A stretch of DNA of 64,000 nt from Tolypothrix tenuis PCC 7101 (GTDB taxonomy: Bacteria > Cyanobacteriota > Cyanobacteriia > Cyanobacteriales > Nostocaceae), in assembly GCF_002368295.1 (NCBI RefSeq), contig NZ_AP018248.1, positions 5,340,798-5,404,797 of the forward strand, read 5' to 3'. Every line of letters begins with the position of its first letter. The stretch's first letter is position 1. Made by a program: the position numbers and the translations under genes. The notes under the pieces were generated by a model. It had not been told where the DNA came from, did not search any database, and worked only from the letters and a program-made list of their open reading frames with translations. This document shows, piece after piece, positions 62,822 to 64,000 of the stretch.

Positions 62822-64000
62822 TTAATTGGAAGTCCCTTGGTTACATTGTCTCTCTTCATCTCCAAGCAATATAAACTGTTTATTCTTAGGAATTGTACTT
62901 GTGTCTGGAGTAACTAATAACCGATTCTTAATTTCTTTGCGATCACCATTACTCAAATCAAAACTAATCTTGTTGATACCATTTTTAGGGTCAAACACAT
63001 CACTTGTAACATAATTCTGTTGTTCAAGTTTTTGAAAAATAGTCTCTCTATAAAGTGGTTGTTGTAACTGAAAAATAGGAAATAACACTTGCACTGCTTC
63101 ATACGATAAAGCAGTTAGTCGATTTACTGCACCTCCCCATTTCTTATATGCAGGATTTGTAAAACTTTTATTACCGCAATTAAAATCCCAGTCTGTCGCA
63201 AGTACAAATTTTTTTGTCGATAATTTATCTCTATTGGTAATTGCTTCAAACTGAAGGAGAGGATTTGAGCCTATAATTTTTTGTACTGTGTTGAACCTAT
63301 CTATATTATTCAGCACAGCTATAGCATTTTTATATGCAGTATATTTATTTGTACTACCATCAGGAAACAGAGCAAGTATATTAGAATCGCCGACCTTAGT
63401 TGGAATATCAATATCATTTAAATTTCTATCATTTAAATTAATCCCAGAAATTTCAACTTGTAGTTTTGAGCTTACCTTTGACGTAAATTCATTAAATAGC
63501 TCCAGACTGTATTTATCATCTTTGTTGTATAAAACAGCTATTTTCGGTCTGTTTAACTTAGAATTATCTATCCATTTTACTAGATGATTAGCCAAAGACT
63601 GTGCCTCAATTTTAACAGACGAAGTTGTTCTGAAGAATGCTTGATGGTTACAATCAGTTCGGAGGTTACTACGTGAACTGCTTGGGGAAATTACAACTAG
63701 GTTTTGGTCATATTTTTGTAGTGCAGCACAAGTAACATCACTAGTATAGTTACCAATCACAGCAATAATGGAGCGATTTTTAACTGTCATTTTACTTATT
63801 TCTTGTGCAACAGATTGGGCTTGCTCTTTAAAGTTGCGATCGTTTGCAATTACTACTTCTAGATTAATTACTTGTTCTTCTATTGCTTTAGTTTGTGCTT
63901 GAGCCACACCAAATAAAATTTGTTGTCCTGGAGCAAAAAAATTTTCTTGGTTCTGAGAATTCACATTAGTTATAGGAGCAACAACAGCAATAGTATAGAT
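62822..64000 (-). CDS. Periplasmic substrate-binding-like receptor, 5' end outside window
   Basis: The frame stays open to the right edge (393 codons visible). In-frame residues before the first possible GTG start at 63964 read IAVVAPITN, matching KVGVIAPIGN of the homologue at 3277-4758, so the true start lies beyond the window. The fold is the type-1 periplasmic binding protein (IIAVIGNYTSDV, LVVISPSSSRSNL, FRTTSSVKIEAQSLA). By analogy it may follow a Ser/Thr kinase gene to the right, which is not visible. Confidence 0.8.
   Translation of the reverse strand: MYTIAVVAPITNVNSQNQENFFAPGQQILFGVAQAQTKAIEEQVINLEVVIANDRNFKEQAQSVAQEISKMTVKNRSIIAVIGNYTSDVTCAALQKYDQNLVVISPSSSRSNLRTDCNHQAFFRTTSSVKIEAQSLANHLVKWIDNSKLNRPKIAVLYNKDDKYSLELFNEFTSKVSSKLQVEISGINLNDRNLNDIDIPTKVGDSNILALFPDGSTNKYTAYKNAIAVLNNIDRFNTVQKIIGSNPLLQFEAITNRDKLSTKKFVLATDWDFNCGNKSFTNPAYKKWGGAVNRLTALSYEAVQVLFPIFQLQQPLYRETIFQKLEQQNYVTSDVFDPKNGINKISFDLSNGDRKEIKNRLLVTPDTSTIPKNKQFILLGDEERQCNQGTSN

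Noticed and set aside
1..64000. CRISPR arrays, tRNA and rRNA genes
   Set aside because: No direct repeats with regular spacers, and no tRNA T-loop or rRNA blocks were recognised by eye; a tRNAscan or Infernal run would be decisive.

Overview
The window is chromosomal DNA from a cyanobacterium, most likely a filamentous, probably heterocyst-forming Nostocales member (Calothrix/Nostoc/Tolypothrix type). The grounds are frequent HIP1 octamers (GCGATCGC), many heptanucleotide tandem repeats, the intein-split dnaB, a CBS-CP12 protein, zinc-ribbon Ser/Thr kinases and several families typical of cyanobacteria. No rRNA, tRNA, CRISPR array or intact insertion sequence was recognised.

Layout. 1-2497 (minus): a chemoreceptor with three GAF domains, two of them with cyanobacteriochrome signatures, cut by the left edge; a good NtcA-type promoter lies about 0.5 kb upstream of it. 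3277-10145: a receptor-like kinase plus substrate-binding-protein pair, a ROK sugar kinase, a small hypothetical, a Mut7-C protein and argJ. 10146-11374: a gene-free block with at least two good and two degenerate tandem copies of a structured element (5' hairpin, conserved core, terminator-like 3' hairpin), a possible small-RNA family. 11375-12740: a Uma2 nuclease and a Phd/PIN toxin-antitoxin pair. 12839-17436: M50 protease, NAGPA-type protein and small proteins, FKBP isomerase. 17522-22400: rplI followed by dnaB carrying two full LAGLIDADG inteins. 22566-24455: DUF2817 peptidase-like protein and gloB.

25185-35826 is a glycosyltransferase island: two GT4 enzymes, a GT10 (fucosyltransferase-like) enzyme, one GT-A enzyme, three consecutive GT-A paralogues, a convergent GT-A gene and an ABC exporter. 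The exporter carries a C-terminal extension with two histidine-kinase phosphoacceptor-like helical hairpins but no kinase ATPase. This is the strongest candidate for an undescribed system, probably assembling and exporting a decorated surface glycan or glycolipid under some signalling control.

36122-43962 holds a UbiB-family kinase, a GDSL esterase, two FHA proteins (one fused to a flavoprotein-like oxidoreductase), a pentapeptide protein and endonuclease V. 44201-50359 holds a prohibitin homologue, mnmH, an AraC-MGMT fusion, a low-complexity membrane-anchored protein and the CBS-CP12 fusion. 50491-53071 is an lptA-lptB-lptF/G-like envelope lipid export operon. 53523-59409 carries a five-module response regulator and a PAS/GAF sensor histidine kinase. 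59473-64000 has another FHA protein, ligA and a second substrate-binding protein cut by the right edge and homologous to the one at 3277-4758.

All calls come from reading the sequence and translations; no database search was run. Functions named by family are established for the family, not tested here.
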